A program made the position numbers and the translations under genes. Below the pieces are notes generated by a model that saw nothing but the letters and a program-made list of their open reading frames with translations, made no database searches and was not told the origin of the DNA. Positions 1-12,360 of a stretch of DNA of 64,000 bases are shown here, piece by piece. Source of the stretch: Kingdonia uniflora (Eukaryota; Streptophyta; Magnoliopsida; Ranunculales; Circaeasteraceae); assembly GCA_014058105.1 (NCBI GenBank), contig JACGCM010002890.1, forward strand, positions 558,001-622,000. The letters are read 5' to 3'. Numbering within the stretch: position 1 is the stretch's first letter; each line of letters starts with the position of its first letter.

Positions 1-750
1 AAACAACTTATCTATTTCAGACATGTCGCGGATATCTAACATCAAGGCTGAGAACCGCTTCATATACTCACGGATGTTGCCGGTCTGCTTAAGTTGTCTT
101 AAACTTCTCCGAGCAATGAACTCAACATTCTCGGGCAAGAACTGATTCTTCAGCTCTTTCTTCAAGTCATCCCACGTTCCAATGGTACAATGACCGCTCT
201 GGATCTCAGCATACTTGGTGCGCCACCATAGTTTAGTATCACCGGCGAGGTACATGGTTGCCATCGACACCTTTGCACCTTCGCTATCAGGCCTGACCAC
301 ATTGAAGTACGTCTTCATATCAAAAAGGAAGTTCTCTACCTCCTTTGCGTCCCTCGCTCCCTCGTACGCCTTGGGTTCGGGGACGTTGATCCTGGGCCGG
401 TCCATACCACTGCCCAAAGGTGCTGGTTCTCCATTTCTAACAACCTTCACTAGGAGATTTACCTTCGAGGAAAGTTCAGCCATCTGATCTAGAAGAGTAG
501 CCAAATTCCCTTCAACCACTCTTTCTAACGAAATGAGACGTTCGCCCATATGGGTCTGATCATCCGGGAAACTGTCCAATCGTTCCTCTAAAGTTGTCAC
601 TTGATCGATAATCCCACTTAGAGCTTGCATCTTTTCCTCTAATTGGTCCAACCGCGTTCAGGTATTCAAGAGCCTAGGATTAACGGGTGGTCCTCCCACA
701 TGCGGGGCAAGGACTTGGGCGGGGTCAGTAACATTCGGACCCTCCGCCAT
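1..750 (-). pseudogene. Ty3/gypsy gag, N-terminal part, cut by window edge
   Basis: Read on the minus strand, an ATG at 748-750 opens a gag-type frame that runs to the window edge. It has a coiled N-terminal segment with heptad-like Leu and Glu spacing, then a retrotransposon gag domain with the recognisable stretches YLAGDTKLWWRTKYAEIQ and TWDDLKKELKNQFLPENVEF. The only break seen is a TGA at 658-660, about 30 codons in. A primer-binding site lies about 30 bases upstream of the ATG, which supports this start. In the family this protein forms the virus-like particle. The rest of gag and all of pol lie left of the window. Chromovirus-like by flavour, but the lineage is not certain. Confidence 0.85.
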
Positions 751-777
751 TGCAACTGGATCGCTTTCAACTAGATC

Positions 778-790
778 GCTCTGATACCAA
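778..790 (-). other. Primer-binding site, initiator-Met tRNA type
   Basis: The minus strand reads TTGGTATCAGAGC, the classic plant LTR-retrotransposon primer-binding site complementary to the 3' end of initiator methionine tRNA. It sits just upstream of the gag ATG at 750, so the 5' LTR should begin immediately to its right. Confidence 0.85.
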
Positions 791-1264
791 CTAACACGGA
801 CCAACTTAAACTCAAGCTTGGCACGTGCGGCACTCGAGACACTTGTCCCAAGTAAGCCTAATTACTATTCTCTATCAATCGTTTAGCAACACAACATCGC
901 AAAACATCACATAATCTCAACGCAACACAAACTCTGTACAAAGGGTCTTTGAAGGCATCATTTCATTTATATATCAACAACTATTATAAAACACTATTAC
1001 AAGCTTAAATTCCTTCTTGGGTGTATTGGATACAAGTCCTCTACATATATAGCAAAATGGAAAACAACTAAGTTCTAAAAGGAAACATCAAAAGTGCAGA
1101 CGAAGCGTACTCCCCCTTTTTCCTAAGCTAACTTTTACAAAAATAAATAAAAAATTTGTACATAGCTTTCTTACAACCTAAGAATACTATTTACAAAGCC
1201 TGGGCATCACAACTAATCTACAGCCAACGCTCATTCAGCTCTTAGATACAGAACAAAATCCCAG
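791..1264 (-). repeat. Probable 5' LTR of the gag element, outer end unresolved
   Basis: No gene is visible. By position, directly behind the primer-binding site on the minus strand, this should be the 5' LTR. The expected terminal CA next to the primer site is not clear, and the outer TG end cannot be placed without the second LTR, which is outside the window. Coding similarity to a THADA-type protein resumes at about 1265, so the LTR ends before that. Confidence 0.5.
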
Positions 1265-2559
1265 ATGCATTTGTTATATCCTGAGAATTCTTTTTTCTTG
1301 GAACTTACTCCATTTCCAGAAATTCAATGATCAGCTAAGGGGGGAAATAAATTTTGTTGGTGGTATGGATTGCGAATCTGTGTTAGGGTTTTGGGACAAA
1401 TTAATTTTCTTGAACCAGGTCATTAGGCATACGAAAATTCAAGAAGCGATTATATGCTGCATGGGGATTTGTGTCAAACGGTTGACAGATGTATTTAAAA
1501 GCTCCATTCTTAATTGCAGTAAAATTGACTGGTCGGAGAAATGGGAGAAATCCATAGATGCATCTATTCATTCATTATTTTGATTAAGCAACTTAGTGCA
1601 GCATCTGAACCCGTGAACATGCGTATGGCATCTGCAAATTCCATGATAGCCTCGGTGGGTTGCTTGATGAAGCTCAACATATCAGTTATTTTGTCTCCAA
1701 TACTAAAACCATTTCTGAAGAACAGTTTTCTGCTTCCAAGCTATCAGAAGTTGCTAACATATATGCTCATGGAGTACTAGATCTATGGTTCACATGTACT
1801 AGTTTGTTGGAGGATGAAGATCTTGGGCTTCGAGAAAGGCTAGCAGAAAGTGTTCAAAGGTGTTTTACTTCTACAGAATCTGGTAGCCGTCATGAGATTG
1901 CCGAGTTTCCTACTCAAGTGGAGAAAGTGATAGAATTAAGCTTAGAGTTCCTGTTTTCAATTTTCAGCCACTGGATTGTTTATTTTGAATATCTTATGAG
2001 ATGTGTTATAGAAACTACAAGTTCTATGGTAGCTCGAGGGGATCTCGTAAGACAAGTTTTTGACAAAGAGATTGATAATCACTATGAAGAGAAGTTGACG
2101 ATTTGCCAAATTTGCTGTTTCTACTTGGAGAAGCTTCCAGTATCATTGCCCTCGGAAAATAAGCAGGAAGATGTAATCTTACGGAAATGGAGAACTAAAT
2201 TCTATGACGAGTTAATAAAATTTGCTGGCCACTATCTCCAAATAGAGAGCAGAGTTGATTGGATTGGTGGTCCGGGTAACCATAAGGATGTATTTACATC
2301 ATTATATGCGAATTTGCTAGGGTTTTATGCCCTCTCAAGGTGCCTCTTCAAAAGACAAACTCTGATTAATATGCCGCAATTATCAGACGTAGTTGAACTT
2401 GAAAGAGTCATCAAACCATTTCTTGAAAACCCTTTGATTTCTAACCTATACTTGCTGGTGGTTCAGTTACATGAAGACGTGCTAGGTGTTTTAGACCCCA
2501 GATTTGTAGGAGACTCGTTCATCTGGGAAGGATTTGATCCATATTTTCTTCTCAGATGA
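1265..2559 (+). pseudogene. THADA: 3' fragment of a THADA-type (DUF2428) gene
   Basis: This strand encodes the C-terminal 400 or so residues of a protein that I recognise as the plant homologue of THADA (DUF2428), a HEAT-repeat protein linked in other organisms to tRNA ribose 2'-O-methylation. Recognisable stretches are FWDKLIFLNQVIRH, ICCMGICVKR, LLEDEDLGLRERLA, WIGGPGNHKD and the terminal DPYFLLR followed by a stop. The frame breaks twice: near 1565-1580, and near 1655-1660, where two extra bases shift it. After that it is open for 299 codons. The family protein is over 2000 residues, so most of the gene is missing, cut on the left by the LTR element. It could be the displaced end of a once-real gene or a captured fragment. 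A function from this copy is unlikely. Confidence 0.75.
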
Positions 2560-3046
2560 GATTATTTATTTTACGACGTCATGTTGTGGCCCTCAAGAGG
2601 GGAAATTATATTGATCAATGGCAACTAGTCACAGGTTTGTTCAAAAGGTTAGAATTCGTATATCAATATAGATCTTTTATTGACATGTTTGTTAATGATG
2701 GTGTTTTGCTTTTAATTTGATTAAGGAATATCAACATTTCTCTTAATTTGTAAATGGGTTTGTTGTGTTACAATCAGAGTATTCGACTACAACCAGTGAG
2801 TTTGGGTATTAATATTTTAAACATAGATAAACAGAGAGTACAAAAAGAGAGATCAAAACCAATTTGTTTATCTTTATAAGAAACTAGAGACAAAGAGTTT
2901 GTTTTATGTTTATTAAGCTAGATATCTAATAAATTTTTTATCTAATATAAGTTGTCTTGTAGACATTGATGATTTGGTAACTATGGATGTATATCTAATA
3001 TAAGTTGTATATTTCAGTGATTGGAACTTCTTTGGTGGATCAAGAA
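2560..3046. other. AT-rich spacer, no gene seen
   Basis: This lies between the THADA-type fragment and the hAT transposase. It should contain the left end of the hAT element, but I could not find a convincing terminal inverted repeat or 8-bp target duplication. Confidence 0.5.
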
Positions 3047-5210
3047 ATGCAAGCTTTAGTTGCTAATTGGCTTGAGAGCCAAAAGGAAGATGAAAATGAT
3101 TCTGGGGTATCGGCTAAGACTAAGAGAGCTCGAGGTGGACGACAAGCATAAACGGTTTGGGACCATTTTACCAAAGTAAAAGGTACGGTTCCTTTAAAGG
3201 AAAAATGTAACTATTGCTCGCAAGAGTTTAGTTGTGATCCTAATACCTAAGGAACTTCTAGTATGAGAGCTTATATGCATTTTAGATGTAAAAGCTTAAA
3301 AAATCCTTTACAGTCAACCTCGAACGATAATTAACAAGCCCTTCATTTGAAATCAAGCAATAAAGGACAAGAACTTGTGCCATTTACTTTTAGCCAAGAA
3401 TCTTGTCCGAAAGCTCTTACTGAAATGGTGATCATTGACGAACTTTCATTTAGATTTGTAGAGGGTGAAGGGTTTTTAAATTTCTGTGATGTTGTTTGTC
3501 CAAGATTTAAAGTGCCTTCCTGGGTGACTATAGCTAGGGATTGTCTTACCATATACTTGAAAGAGAAAAAAAATGTTGAAGAGTGCCTTTAAAGCATACA
3601 CGATTTGCTTAACCACCGATACTTGGACATCGCTTCAAAACATCAATTATATGTGCTTAACCGCGCATTATATTGATAGTGAGTGGAGATTGACCAAACG
3701 AATACTCAATTTTTGTGTTGTTGTAAACCATAAAGGTGAGACTATTGGGAGGATGGTGGAGAATTGTTTGATAGATTGGGGTATAGATAAAATATTGACC
3801 ATCACGTGTGATAACTCAAGTTCTAAAAATACTGCAATTGAATGCTTAAAAAAGAAGACTAAACATTGGACTAATGTAGTCTTGGCACATGAGTTCCTTC
3901 ATATTAGGTGTTCCGCACATATCTTAAATCTAGTTGTGAAAGATGGCTTAAAGCAATTTAATGTTTCAATTGCTCGAGTGCGAGATGCGGTTAGATATGT
4001 AAGATCTTCTCCGGCTAGGTGGTCGAAATAGAAAAAATTTGCCAAAGACGCTAAAATTGAGAGCAAGAAGAATGTTTGTTTGGATGTGCAAACTAGATAG
4101 AATTTTAGATATCTTATGTTGGAGACGGCAGTGAAATTTGAAGAAGCGTTTGTGCGGTTGGAGGAGGAGGATAGGTCATACGTGAACCATTTTGATGGGA
4201 AAGACGATGTTTGTGGTTTGCCTCCAGGGACAGTTGATTGGGATAGATCTAGGTTATTTGTGCAATTCTTGAAAGTATACTACACGTCAACAACTAAATT
4301 TTTTGGGTCTAACTATGCCACATCCGATCTCTTGTTCAATGAGATTGTTAGGATTAAGACTAACTTGAAAGCACTATGTTATCATTCGGATATCGGTTTA
4401 AAGTCTATGGGTACAATCATGGTAGAAAAATATGACAAATATTGGGATCTTGAAAAGATCAATCCCTTATTGTTAGTAGCGGTGGTGCTTGATCCTCGGT
4501 TTAAGTTGGATTATATAGGGTTTGGTTTGGCGGGATTATATGCTGAAGATGAAATTTCTTTAATTTGCGATAAGATAGAAAAAGTATTACATCGTTTGTT
4601 TGAGTCGTATGTTGGGACTCATAACCCAAATACTACATCACATGTTGATACAGTGACAAATGATGTAATGGAAGACCCCGTTAGTAAGTGGAAGATACTT
4701 AAAAGAGGGAATTTGGGAAATGCATCGGAAGTGGATAAATATTTGAAAACTGATGTTAAAGGCGAAGTGGAAGAAATTAAGTTTGAAATTCTGTCTTGGT
4801 GGAAAAACAATTGTGTAAAGTATCTGATTCTCTCTCTTATTGCACGCGATATATTGGCCATTCCGGTTACTTCACTTGCTTTTGAGTCTGCTTTTAGTAC
4901 AGGAGGTCGGATACTTGAGCCATTTCGTAGTTCATTGTGACCGAACACTGTGGAGGCTCTTATATGTACTCAAAACTGGTTTCGGACAAGGGAAAAGCCA
5001 ATTAATCTTCAAGCTTCGATGGAAGAGATTAAACAATATGATACGATTGATGCAGGTAATATTTTTATTTTTGTACTTTAATTATCTCCGAAAATATTAC
5101 GTCAAATTGAATTTAACTAAATCTACACCTCTTATTTTTTTGCTAATTTCTTAGAATTGTTTGATGGACTTGCATCAATATTGATAGAGGATTGCACTCC
5201 AAATTGAGAC
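3047..5210 (+). pseudogene. hAT transposase (BED zinc finger), broken
   Basis: A plus-strand frame starting at ATG 3047 encodes a hAT-superfamily transposase of the plant zf-BED type. In order: a BED zinc finger (WDHFTKVK, KCNYCSQEF, then His and Cys in MHFRC); the catalytic core start TTDTWTS at about 3615; the insertion region with RCSAHILNLVVKDGLK; a long helical segment with YDKYWDLEKINPLLLVAVVLDPRFK; and the C-terminal dimerisation domain with LAIPVTSLAFESAFSTGGRIL. A short intron (about 5057-5153, GT to AG) precedes the last codons. In-frame stops lie at 3149, 3248, 3332, 4029, 4098 and 4938, and a frameshift falls in the A-run near 3570. The enzyme is dead, and the element ends were not found. 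Confidence 0.9.
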
Positions 5211-6025
5211 AACATTAGATTTATGGTTGTGGTAAGTTTAATATACTATTATTGTTGAGCATATTACATTATGTTATTGTTGCGTTAAACATTAAATTAT
5301 TTCGCTAATTTTGTATAGGAGAATAAAGTGGAGTTCTGAATTGGTTTTGTTTTGGCACTCAATATCCATAACAATGGCATCAGTTGATTTCTCTGCACCA
5401 AATTCTCGATCCCCCAATGGTGAGTTGGTTTACAGTTCTTTACCCTTGTTAGTAATTACAGGTTACTTAATTTTATAAAATCCCCGTTATTACAGGTTAT
5501 AGATTATGATAGAAAGTCCTAGTGTTTCCAATAAGCCCAACCGACAGAAACTCTGATAGAGAGTGCATACACAATAGAGTTAACTGAATCCCTAGCAGAG
5601 GAACACATACTAATCTAATCTAATGCAGATACTTCAGGATTATGAATATAACTTCATTTTATGTGTATTAAAGCTAATTAATTTAAATAGTAACAGCCTA
5701 GCCCAAATCATCCAGTTAAAAAATTCATCGGATCAAAGAAGAAAAAGAGAGCTTGAATTACTGGCAAATGATACTTATGCCAACTTCTCATCAGTTAGGA
5801 CTACTAGAAGAAATAATGTACTCTATTGATCATTAGATATAATGTAAAACATCCAAAATCCCAGCTGTTTCTACATATTCAAAACATTCGAAGAGCAGAG
5901 GATAAAAAGGTGACAAAATTAATTTGAAAACTACAACTCTTAAATATATCTCTTTGATATAACTCTTCAGCGAATGAGGGGGAGACTCGTTTCTTCTTCT
6001 CGTTTAGTTCGGCAAATGGGACTTG
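5211..6025. other. AT-rich spacer; includes likely 3' UTR of the DHODH exon
   Basis: No reading frame that I trust is present. The part nearest 6026 would be the 3' untranslated region of the minus-strand exon that ends there. The remainder presumably includes the right end of the hAT element, whose terminus I could not place. Confidence 0.4.
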
Positions 6026-6100
6026 CTATCTTCTATCTGCACCGATTGCTTCATGCGCTGATTTGAAACCATCCCTTTCTAAACACTCTGCCAGTTCAGC
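6026..6100 (-). pseudogene. PYRD: Last exon of mitochondrial dihydroorotate dehydrogenase
   Basis: The minus strand has a clean splice acceptor (polypyrimidine run then TTTTGCAG at 6101-6108), then 24 codons ending in TAG at 6026-6028. The peptide begins AELAECLERDGFKSA and ends EAIGADRR, which matches my memory of the conserved C-terminus of plant class-2 dihydroorotate dehydrogenase, the fourth step of pyrimidine synthesis. No other exon of this gene is visible to the right before the copia element at 6953. Either the gene was split by the insertions to its right and its other exons lie beyond the window, or this is a captured or relict exon. Short, so moderate confidence. Confidence 0.55.
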
Positions 6101-6547
6101 CTGCAAAACAATATTATAGAATTTTAACATTACGTATGAAAAAAGTATTTACTATCCCGAAATTTGTCCAAAGTTTTAGTAATAAGTATAAATAAGTTTT
6201 TATGTAATTCAAAACTAGTTTTACTAAGGAATATGTCAATAATACAAAATGAACCGTGTAAAATACTGATGGGCAAGATTCTATATCAATGCTTAAAACA
6301 CTATTGTCTATAGCTAGCTCCCAACTGCTATTTCTGGTGATTTGGGTTACCTTTCACAAATTTGACTTGTATATTTAACTTCTTTTGCAGATGATTAGAA
6401 GATGTTAACTCCAAGATTTGGGTTACTTTTCATCCTCAACTTAAATTTGTTCTTGCGGAATGGATGCTCGTAGGTTATTCTTAGTTTTTTTTTCTTACTA
6501 GAACTAATCTCTATGTATGAAGTATGAACTATGAAATAACTGATTTA

Positions 6548-6715
6548 AGTTATGCTTTGTGTGCTTGAAATATTTATATCATGGTAGAGTATATCATTCT
6601 GAAGTTATGTTTTGTGCTTAAAGTATTTATATTATGGTAGAGTATATCATTCTGAAGTATTAATATTATGGTTGACAAGTTGAGTATCATTCTGAACAGG
6701 GTTATGTTTTGTTGT
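6548..6715. repeat. Degenerate 55-bp direct repeat
   Basis: Two adjacent units of about 55 bases begin AGTTATGCTTTGTG at 6548 and AGTTATGTTTTGTG at 6603. Both end in GGTAGAGTATATCATTCTG. A third, more decayed unit follows to about 6715. A separate pair of similar 25-30 base units lies at 6868-6952, directly before the copia LTR. The rest of 6101-6952 shows no gene. Confidence 0.7.
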
Positions 6716-6952
6716 TATCTTATTATACCACTGAGTTATGTGGTATTGTTGTGTTGTGTGCTTGAAGTGTTGGAAGTATCATACTGCTTAAGTATTATTT
6801 TGAACAGGGTATACTTACATTTTTCATACGTGAGGGTTGTATTTGTATATGATGATGGTGTTGATGTGCATCTTTGGGCTATTTGATGGTCATACTTCTT
6901 CTTTTTTTGTGATAATGGTTTACATCTGGATTCTGGGCTATTTGGTGGTCAT

Positions 6953-7201
6953 TGTTGAAATATGACGAATCTTGAGCAATATAATACTATAACATGAACA
7001 AGAGAGAAATAGATTTATTGATTATCATAACTGTGTTCTCTATACATAGTACAATGATATATATAGACAACCCAAAAGGATTCCCTGTTCTACTCTAACT
7101 CTCCCCATAACCCTATTAGGCCTATGGGTTTGTTAGGAATCCGTATAGGACACCCCAACCCTGTTGGGTTCCTAGCTTAGGCTTGGACCCAACTCCTAAC
7201 A
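6953..7201 (-). repeat. Copia 3' LTR
   Basis: This 249-bp segment is bounded by TGTT and AACA. Its outer end (TGTTGAAATATG) recurs at 13890 as TGTTGAGATATG, followed by a shared run containing ATACTATAACATGAACAAGA. That repetition across 7 kb is the evidence that these are the two LTRs of one element. Confidence 0.88.
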
Positions 7202-7210
7202 CTCCCCCTT
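7202..7210 (-). other. Copia polypurine tract
   Basis: The minus strand reads AAGGGGGAG immediately before the TG of the 3' LTR, where plus-strand DNA synthesis is primed. This fixes the inner boundary of the LTR. Confidence 0.8.
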
Positions 7211-7473
7211 GGGGTGTTCTATACTAGGACGACTTGCCTCATTAAAACCTCTGCCTAGCAAAACCCCTTGGGCAAAAAACTATGCAGGGAAAGAGTACAA
7301 TCATATGCCCTGTATAGGTTGTGGACGCGTATACGTTGCCTTATAAAAACCTTCAGTCAGTAAAACCTCCTAGGATAAAAACTGCGCTATCAGAAAAAAG
7401 AGTACAACACGCATGTGTCCACGTTAGGCTGGGACTACTCCCCCTGACAATGATCTCCCTGAGATAATGAATC

Positions 7474-10400
7474 TTATAAACTTCGCATGCCAATTCCATA
7501 AACTAATCTCTTGAATGTAGGATATACAAGAGCCTTCGTGAATAGATCAGCCAGGTTGTCTTCTGAATGGACTTGAACAACGTCGATCTCATTCGTCTTC
7601 TGCAACTCGTGTATGTGGAAGAACTTTGGTGAAATATGCTTCATTTTGTCACCTTTAATAAATCCGCCCTTGAATTGAACGATACAAGTTACGTTGTCTT
7701 CATAAAGTATCACCGGTTTATCTTGGATAGAACTTAAACCGCAACTCCCGTTGATGTGGTTGATCATAGACCGTAACCAGAAGTATTCTTTGCCAGCTTC
7801 ATGTAGTACAAGAATCTCTACGTGGTTCGAGGATGTAGCAACCATCTTCTGTTTCACTAATCTCCATGAAATTGTAGTATCTCCATGCAAGAACACCTAA
7901 CCCGATTGTGATCGGCCTTTATGTGGATCTGACAAATATCCTGCATTGGCGTATCCTATAATTTCCCGTTTGCCATGTTGTGGATAGAATAGACCCTAGT
8001 CTTTCGTGTCGATAAGATATCTCAGAATGTGCTTGATCCCATTCTAGTGTCTTTGGGTAGGAACCAAACTATGGCAAACCAAACAGTTCATTGCGAATGA
8101 GTCATTGGGTCTAGTATACCCAGCTAAATATAAAGCACCTCCTAGCTAGCACCATGGCCTTAGGAGTTTCTCCCCCCATTAGGATGGTGGAAGATGTCGT
8201 TGTCTACACCCAAGTGCTAGACGCACAATAAATGACTTAGCACCGTGTGTTACATCAATATCGAAGTGTTAGATAACTCTTTCGATATATATTCCTTGGT
8301 GTACGAGTGCCACTATCAAGATGTTCGATCTGTAAATCGAGACACTCTTAATTTCCCAAGGTCTTGTATTTCAAATTCCTTCCCAAGGTATTTGACGGCT
8401 CTCGAGATCTCCCCCGGAGGTCTAATGATATTCAAATCATTTAGTACACTGTTATGATGATACTGAAGCTAATTTATGTATAAGAACGCATAGACAGATA
8501 AAGATATTTGCAAAGTCCTTGACCTTCAAATACTCAGTCAACTATGTCACATGGGCCCATTGCTTCAAGTCAACAATAACTTTTCCAGTTTTATTACGTA
8601 CACACCTCGTGTGTTGGGATTAATTGCTTCCTGAAGCTTATACATTCCCAGATTACTTCATGTAGATATCTGTATCTAGTTTCCCATATAGATACGCGGT
8701 ATTTACATCAGACGCATGTCTAGCTTGTCCTCGACAGCTTGACAGACTTATAAATACTAAAATGTTATAGCGTTCATAACCGGTTAATAGGTTATACTGT
8801 AGTCGATGCCAGATCTCTTAAAGATTTCTTGGGCAACTAGTCTTGTCTTGACTAAATTATTTCTCTGAGTTAATTATGTTTCCGTACCATTCCTATTTGT
8901 AATCGATAAGTTCAATAGTGTCATTTCGCATTATGCATAAGCTGAGTTTTGCTTGGATTTCAGATACCTACTTTTGTTAATGTATAACAACACACAGTCA
9001 TTTACAATAATTGGTTCTGAATCCCCATCCTTGATGGCGAGCACAGCAGCGAATATGAATACCTTGTCAATGGGTGGTTGCATCCTCGATGAACCGACTA
9101 CACCATTAGTCATATTTCTCCCTTATTCTGTAGCTCCCCAACTCATAATACTTTATTCTAACGGTGATTCCCACTAAGTGCGAGCCTTAGATTCGCTTGC
9201 GGTACTAATTCCCTTGGAACGTTCTGCTGCAGTACTAGTTCCCCCAAAACGTTTTCCTGTGTAGGTGTATTACTTACAGATATATGCACTTACGGTACTT
9301 TAATAGTATCTATGAATGCGTCTAACAAATCGTTTGCGATCTATTGGAGGTTTGGAATCTGTTGAACCTTATTGTCACCTAACTTATATATAGGGATCTA
9401 AATGAGACAACGATGGTGTTTTCCAAGACCTCTTGGAAACATCCTCAGCATTGATTGTCATTTCTCCCCCAAATGCTTAGAATATCGTCTCATCAAAGTG
9501 ACAATTATTTGCCTTGCAGTATATACATCGCCAGTGGGTCCAAATATCTAGTGATAAATACAAATCATAACATAGAAAATACCAGGCCGACGTTGAGGGT
9601 TCGATCATATATTGTGGTACAATTGACACCTGTACGGAACATCCAAATGTTCGTCGATGGGCGACACCGGGCTCTGACCCAGTTACTAGTCGCTTTTGGG
9701 AATAATAATTTGATGATTTTGCTAAGGGACGAACCCTAATCAGTATTGTGGGAGTAAGAATGCATATCCCATACACTAGCTGAAGTTATGATCATAATAA
9801 CAGTGGCCTAACGATTATCCTAAATCGCTTGATTAGGTTCTCCCCCAATACCGAGTTGGGTATGGTATGGGGTACTCACGATGCTCAATCATCTATCCCA
9901 TGTAGTGGTAAAATAATCATCAAAAGCCCGTGAGCCCAGGTCCCAATCCCCAGTCAAGTCTCATTGATCAATTTTGATCGGTTAATCTAGAAACTAAGCC
10001 TGCGATCGAATGATCCAAGTGAGAAGTCGTGGGAACGTTGCATTCCTAGAACCATATCCTAGATCCGTCTTTTATGACCATAAATATTCAAGTGTGCCAC
10101 TATGTGGATGGAAAGGTCCACATGGGTCTCCATGGATGCGTTTGGAGCAAAGGCTAGAGATTCCACTCCACCTTGGTCATAGACTTTCCTTGAAAGCAAT
10201 CGTTACACGTACACTCTCTGGATCTTCTCTCTGTTTAAGGAAAGTAGAGATGTAATGTAATCCCAATAATCCTCCTCGTTATCCGAGCCCTGAGGAGTGT
10301 AGTGGAAACCATTCTAATAGCGTGTTCTAACCTTTAGACATTGAGTGAATGCACAGAACCTTGTTTATCATTTTCTCCGATAGTCATTACGTAATAAAAA

Positions 10401-10700
10401 AATATCATGTATCTCCCTAAACTTAGTAAAGTCCAGCTGGATGTACTAGTTTATAAAATGGTCTAGATACCCTGATCGTACTGTCAGAGAGTAATAATGT
10501 GATGCATCTAAGGCGTTCTATCATGGTGGCTGTACTAATGATATTCGTGCCATCCTCGATACACAAGGTTAGACAAGAAATATAGTCATATTTCAAAAGG
10601 ATAGAGTACGTGGTACTAATGTCTCGGCGACATATGCCGCCACTCATGCGATTATCGGTCATGCTCAATGAGCAGATAGATCTATAGGTTGGTTGTATCT
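7474..10700 (-). pseudogene. Copia pol remains: protease, integrase, RT, RNase H
   Basis: Read on the minus strand from right to left. Faint protease-region sequence lies at 10420-10670. The end of integrase lies near 9480-9780 (CHFDETIF at its end). The start of the RT domain lies near 8990-9113 (DKVFIFAAVLAIKDGD). RNase H occupies 7474-7990, with IIGYANAGYLSDPHKGRSQSG, ATSSNHVEILVLHEAGKEYFWL, ILYEDNVTCI, KGDKMKHISPKFFHIHEL and NLADLFTKAL. The last segment is open for 140 codons. The rest is scattered over frames with many stops, including one after the QSG motif. The enzyme set once copied element RNA into DNA and integrated it. This copy cannot make any of it. Confidence 0.8.
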
Positions 10701-10924
10701 AGGAAATCAACTATCATACAAAGAATTTAACTACTTCCCAAGCAGTAAATTCAAATAATCATAATTTATTAGAACAAAATGGATCTCATGTATGTCACGA
10801 GCACTCTATTGAAATATAAATAACATGTTCTCAACAAAATCAAAAATACTGACAACAAAAGTAAATCAAATCTATCTAAGAAAGAAACTACTAGTGCTCT
10901 CTCTAATATGATATCACATGTCTA

Positions 10925-11860
10925 CTAAGATAACATTACGGATGACTCCGAATGTTGATCCATGCTGGCATCAGTGTCCCCACAGAAGTCTGACCCTGCT
11001 AACTTCATTATGGTAGAAGTGATATCAGTGGTGATGTGGTTAGCCTGGACTTTGACTATAGGCACCCATGGTGTCTTGCAGTCGCGAAACCAGTGTTCAG
11101 CTGTCCCACATCTCAAGCAAGAAGATTCAAAATCTGGCTTCTTGATCTTCTTTGGTGTTTATGGTGTTCCAACCTTCTTGTATCCCTAGTATCCTCCCTT
11201 GCCCCTTCCATATCTTCGTCCCCGACGTGCAGAGTTGTTTCCCTGAGACTAAACATTGCTTGATGTAGGCAGCGGCGCACTCCCAGAAGGCCGCATAACA
11301 TGATTCTTCATTAGAAGATCATCATTTTGCTCAGAGAGGAGCAATACCTTAATCAAGACTGCACGAGTCTTCAAGTTATCTCGCCAATATTGCCTTTGAA
11401 TCGCAATATTGCTAGCATGGAAGGTTGATAAAGTCTTCTCTATCATTTTAGCATCAATGACTTTCTTCGTACACAGCTCAAGTGTAGAGATGATTTTATG
11501 GACTGCTGAGTTATAATTAGCGACCGTCCTAAAATCTTGGAACCTAAGGGCGTTCCATTGGTGCATCACTTTTGGGAGCATAATGGTCTTTTGATGACCA
11601 TAACGCCCTTGCAAGCTTGCCTATAGGTCAGTTGGCTTAACCTTGTTGAGGTATTCATTCTTCAGGTCATCTTGAATATGATGACGGAGGATAAACAATG
11701 CCCTTGCTTTGTCCATTGGATCTTCCTTATTGCCAATGGCGATGGCCTTCTGCAAACCAAGTGACTTCAGGAATAAGTCAGCGTCAATGCACTAAGTGAG
11801 GTAATTGGCTCTAGTGAGCAGAAATGGTAGAAATTTAACATTTTTAAGTTTTGCAGACAT
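10925..11860 (-). pseudogene. Copia gag with CCHC zinc knuckle, broken
   Basis: An ATG at 11858-11860 opens a gag frame (MSAKLKNVKFLPFL). It continues through a central helical capsid domain (KARALFILRHHIQDDLKNEYL, HQWNALRFQDFRTVANYNS) to a CCHC knuckle at about 11070-11116: CLRCGTAEHWFRDC, spacing CX2CX4HX4C. Stops interrupt it at several points, including one about 22 codons in and one near 11249, and the frame shifts before the knuckle. It lies upstream of pol, as expected for copia. Confidence 0.82.
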
Positions 11861-11971
11861 TTGTAATGTAAGATAGAGATATCGCAATGAGAGACAATAC
11901 TCGATAAACATATCAATTGTATGAAAGACAGATCATAGTACTTAGAATTAAGCTAAAAAAAAATGATTCCG

Positions 11972-12360
11972 AATCATATTATAGGTGAACCCTGTTCATA
12001 TTTTAAAACTCATAAAATTTTTCTATAATATTTAAATCCCAAATTTTACCCTGTAAAAATGATGATCTTAATCTTAGATGTACGTTTTGATCGAATCTTA
12101 GCCAAAATTGATATTCAAAACCACCAGATGTGTGTGTTCCTTATGAAATCTTTTTGAAGTACATGATCTCCAACCATTACCAAAGAAAATTCATTGTATA
12201 GAAGTCAATGATTCTCAATCATTATTTATAGGTTAACCTTGTTTATATCCTATGAAGCATTAAATCACAAATTTACCCCGTAAAATGGTGATTTTAACCT
12301 TTAAAGTACGTTTTAATAGAGTCTTAGCCAAGACAGCTATTCAAAACCACTAAATGATTA
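11972..12360 (-). repeat. Two degenerate direct repeats in the copia leader
   Basis: A unit of about 150 bases at 11972-12137 recurs at 12212-12360. Shared landmarks are AATCAT followed by TATAGGT, then AAATTTACCC, GTAAAA, TACGTTTT, TCTTAGCCAA and ATTCAAAACCAC, in the same order at about 235-base spacing. No protein is encoded. They lie in the long untranslated leader between the primer site and gag. The rest of 11861-13889 is also leader with no gene. Confidence 0.7.

Noticed and set aside
2560..6025. hAT terminal inverted repeats and 8-bp duplication
   Set aside because: I searched by eye on both sides of the transposase and found no convincing pair, so the element ends are left undefined.
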